This document shows positions 5,888 through 6,939 of a stretch of DNA of 6,939 nt, one piece after another. Under the pieces are notes generated by a model. That model had not been told where the DNA came from and searched no databases. It worked only from the letters and a program-made list of their open reading frames with translations. Position 1 is the stretch's first letter. The number at the start of each line of letters is the position of its first letter. The position numbers were made by a program, and so were the translations under genes. This stretch comes from Hyphomonas sp. (GTDB lineage: Bacteria > Pseudomonadota > Alphaproteobacteria > Caulobacterales > Hyphomonadaceae). Location: assembly GCA_003486945.1 (NCBI GenBank), contig DNFL01000404.1:454-7392 (forward strand), given 5' to 3'.

Positions 5888-6763
5888 TTAAACGCCGAGG
5901 ACGCGCCCTGCAATGACCCGAAGCCTGTCAATAAGTTCAGGATCGCGGGCGTCTGCTGTCGTAATCAATGCAGAATCAAGGCTGTTTTCGATACCCTGCG
6001 GCGATGCGGAACGCGCCGTGCCGCTCAGTTTCAAGGCAAGCTGGCGGATCGCGCGGCGGGCGAGTGCGCTGTTCTGGTGCATCACCTTCAGCACGTCCGG
6101 CACGGTCACGGCCTCATCCGGGCTGCGCCAGCAATCATAGTCCGTCACCATGGCCAGCGTCGCGTAAGGCAGCTCCGCCTCCCTCGCGAGCCGGGCTTCG
6201 GGCATGTTGGTCATGCCGATAACGTCCGCCCCCCATTGCCGGTAGAGCGCCGATTCCGCGCGCGTCGAAAATTGCGGACCTTCCATCGCAAGGTAGGTGC
6301 CGCCCCGGTGCACCCTGCCCCCTTCCGTCTCGACAGCGTCCGCCGCCAGCGCCGACAGGCGGCGGCAGACCGGATCCGCCATCGAGACATGCGCGACGAG
6401 CCCCGCGCCGAAAAAGCTCTGCGGACGGCCAAACGTCCGGTCGATGAACTGGTCGACGGCCACCACATCGCCCGGCGCATAGGCTTCCTGCAGTGATCCG
6501 CAGGCCGAGACGGAGAGAATGTCGGTACAGCCCGCCATCTTCAGCGCAGCGATATTGGCGCGGTAGGGCACATCCGACGGCGACAGCCGGTGGCCTTTGC
6601 CGTGACGCGGCAGGAAGACCAGCTGCGTCTCTCCGATGCGCCCGCGCACCAGATGATCAGAAGGCATTCCCCACGGCGTTTCCGGCTGGAAGATTTCCCA
6701 GTCCTCCAGCCCGTCAATGGCATAGAGGCCCGATCCCCCGATGATGCCGAGCGTCCAGCTCAT
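5888..6763 (-). CDS. mtnP: S-methyl-5'-thioadenosine phosphorylase
   Basis: The enzyme phosphorolyses 5'-methylthioadenosine, a by-product of polyamine and N-acyl-homoserine lactone synthesis, to adenine and 5-methylthioribose 1-phosphate. The 291-residue sequence carries the MTAP form of the PNP/MTAP family throughout: GIIGGSGLY (6-14), phosphate-binding RHGKGH (53-58), YRANIAALK (67-75), SACGSLQEAYAPGDVVAVDQ (86-105, nearly as in eukaryotic MTAP), DRTFGRPQSFF (108-118), MEGPQFSTRAES (160-171), GMTNMPEA (183-190) and TDYDCW (207-212). The TDYDCW aspartates select adenine. These favour MTAP over guanosine- or inosine-specific phosphorylases. The start ATG 6763 has GGAGAGG three nucleotides upstream, a close spacing. 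It follows the acetyltransferase stop by 10 nt, so the two are probably one operon. Adenine produced here could be recovered with PRPP made by Prs in the same window. Confidence 0.95.
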   Translation of the reverse strand: MSWTLGIIGGSGLYAIDGLEDWEIFQPETPWGMPSDHLVRGRIGETQLVFLPRHGKGHRLSPSDVPYRANIAALKMAGCTDILSVSACGSLQEAYAPGDVVAVDQFIDRTFGRPQSFFGAGLVAHVSMADPVCRRLSALAADAVETEGGRVHRGGTYLAMEGPQFSTRAESALYRQWGADVIGMTNMPEARLAREAELPYATLAMVTDYDCWRSPDEAVTVPDVLKVMHQNSALARRAIRQLALKLSGTARSASPQGIENSLDSALITTADARDPELIDRLRVIAGRVLGV

Positions 6764-6773
6764 ATGCCTCTCC

Positions 6774-6939
6774 TCAGAACCATTTGCGCATGCCCACCGG
6801 CGGCGGGGCGCGCGGATTGACCGTCGTCAACGCCACATCCTCCGCCAACTGATAGCCGAGGGCGGCATAGTAATCGACAAGCCGAGGCTGGTCGAAGCGC
6901 ACGGCGAGCTGCGCGCCCGCCATACCAGCCGCGCGGCCC
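6774..6939 (-). CDS. GNAT-family N-acetyltransferase, C-terminal fragment
   Basis: An open frame enters from the right edge and ends at TGA (complement of 6774-6776), giving the last 54 residues. The sequence AGAQLAVRFDQPRLVDYYAALGYQL is typical of the final alpha-helix and strand of GNAT acetyltransferases, where a residue pattern like N..A..FY..LGF closes the acetyl-CoA fold. The tail ends in PPPVGMRKWF. Substrate cannot be inferred, and the acetyl-CoA binding loop lies outside the window. It is directly upstream of mtnP with 10 nt between them, and its downstream gap holds the mtnP ribosome site, consistent with cotranscription. The frame has no start inside the window that would make it a complete gene. 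Confidence 0.75.
   Translation of the reverse strand, partial: GRAAGMAGAQLAVRFDQPRLVDYYAALGYQLAEDVALTTVNPRAPPPVGMRKWF

Overview
The window is dense, GC-rich bacterial chromosome. Gene content and protein style (TypA, Prs, an ALAS-type HemA remnant, TTGACG promoter-like motifs) point to an alphaproteobacterium. Caulobacterales or Hyphomonadaceae is my best guess, from remembered family resemblance only. There is no sign of a phage, transposon, CRISPR array, tRNA or rRNA.

Layout. Positions 1-56 hold the first codons of typA (bipA) on the minus strand. A divergent gap follows; it contains a nine-codon ORF with a very good ribosome binding site. Two plus-strand genes come next: pgeF (laccase-domain / peptidoglycan-editing family) and prs (ribose-phosphate pyrophosphokinase). 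A 10-bp inverted repeat lies in the prs leader. From about 2007 onward everything is on the minus strand. Read in the direction of transcription (right to left) the order is: C-terminus of a GNAT acetyltransferase, mtnP (MTA phosphorylase), a one-TM protein of unknown family with an acidic tail, an NTF2-like lipoprotein, a TerB plus J-domain cochaperone, a small membrane protein, and a broken hemA that converges on prs.

How the genes relate. GNAT and mtnP are 10 nt apart, and the TM protein and the lipoprotein are 8 nt apart, so these look like cotranscribed pairs. Prs makes PRPP and MtnP releases adenine, which a phosphoribosyltransferase outside the window could join to AMP. Some members of the PgeF family also act on purine nucleosides. 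The purine link is therefore plausible, but the genes are not one operon.

The most notable feature is hemA. Its C-terminal three quarters is a clean 5-aminolevulinate synthase reading frame with the PLP lysine present. It is interrupted by a single in-frame TAG, and its normal N-terminus is replaced by about 23 unrelated codons that resemble the start of a type I isopentenyl-diphosphate isomerase. A strong ribosome binding site and a promoter-like TTGACG element still precede this chimera. I read it as a recent pseudogene; a sequencing error could explain the stop but not the missing N-terminus. I see no convincing new multi-gene system here.
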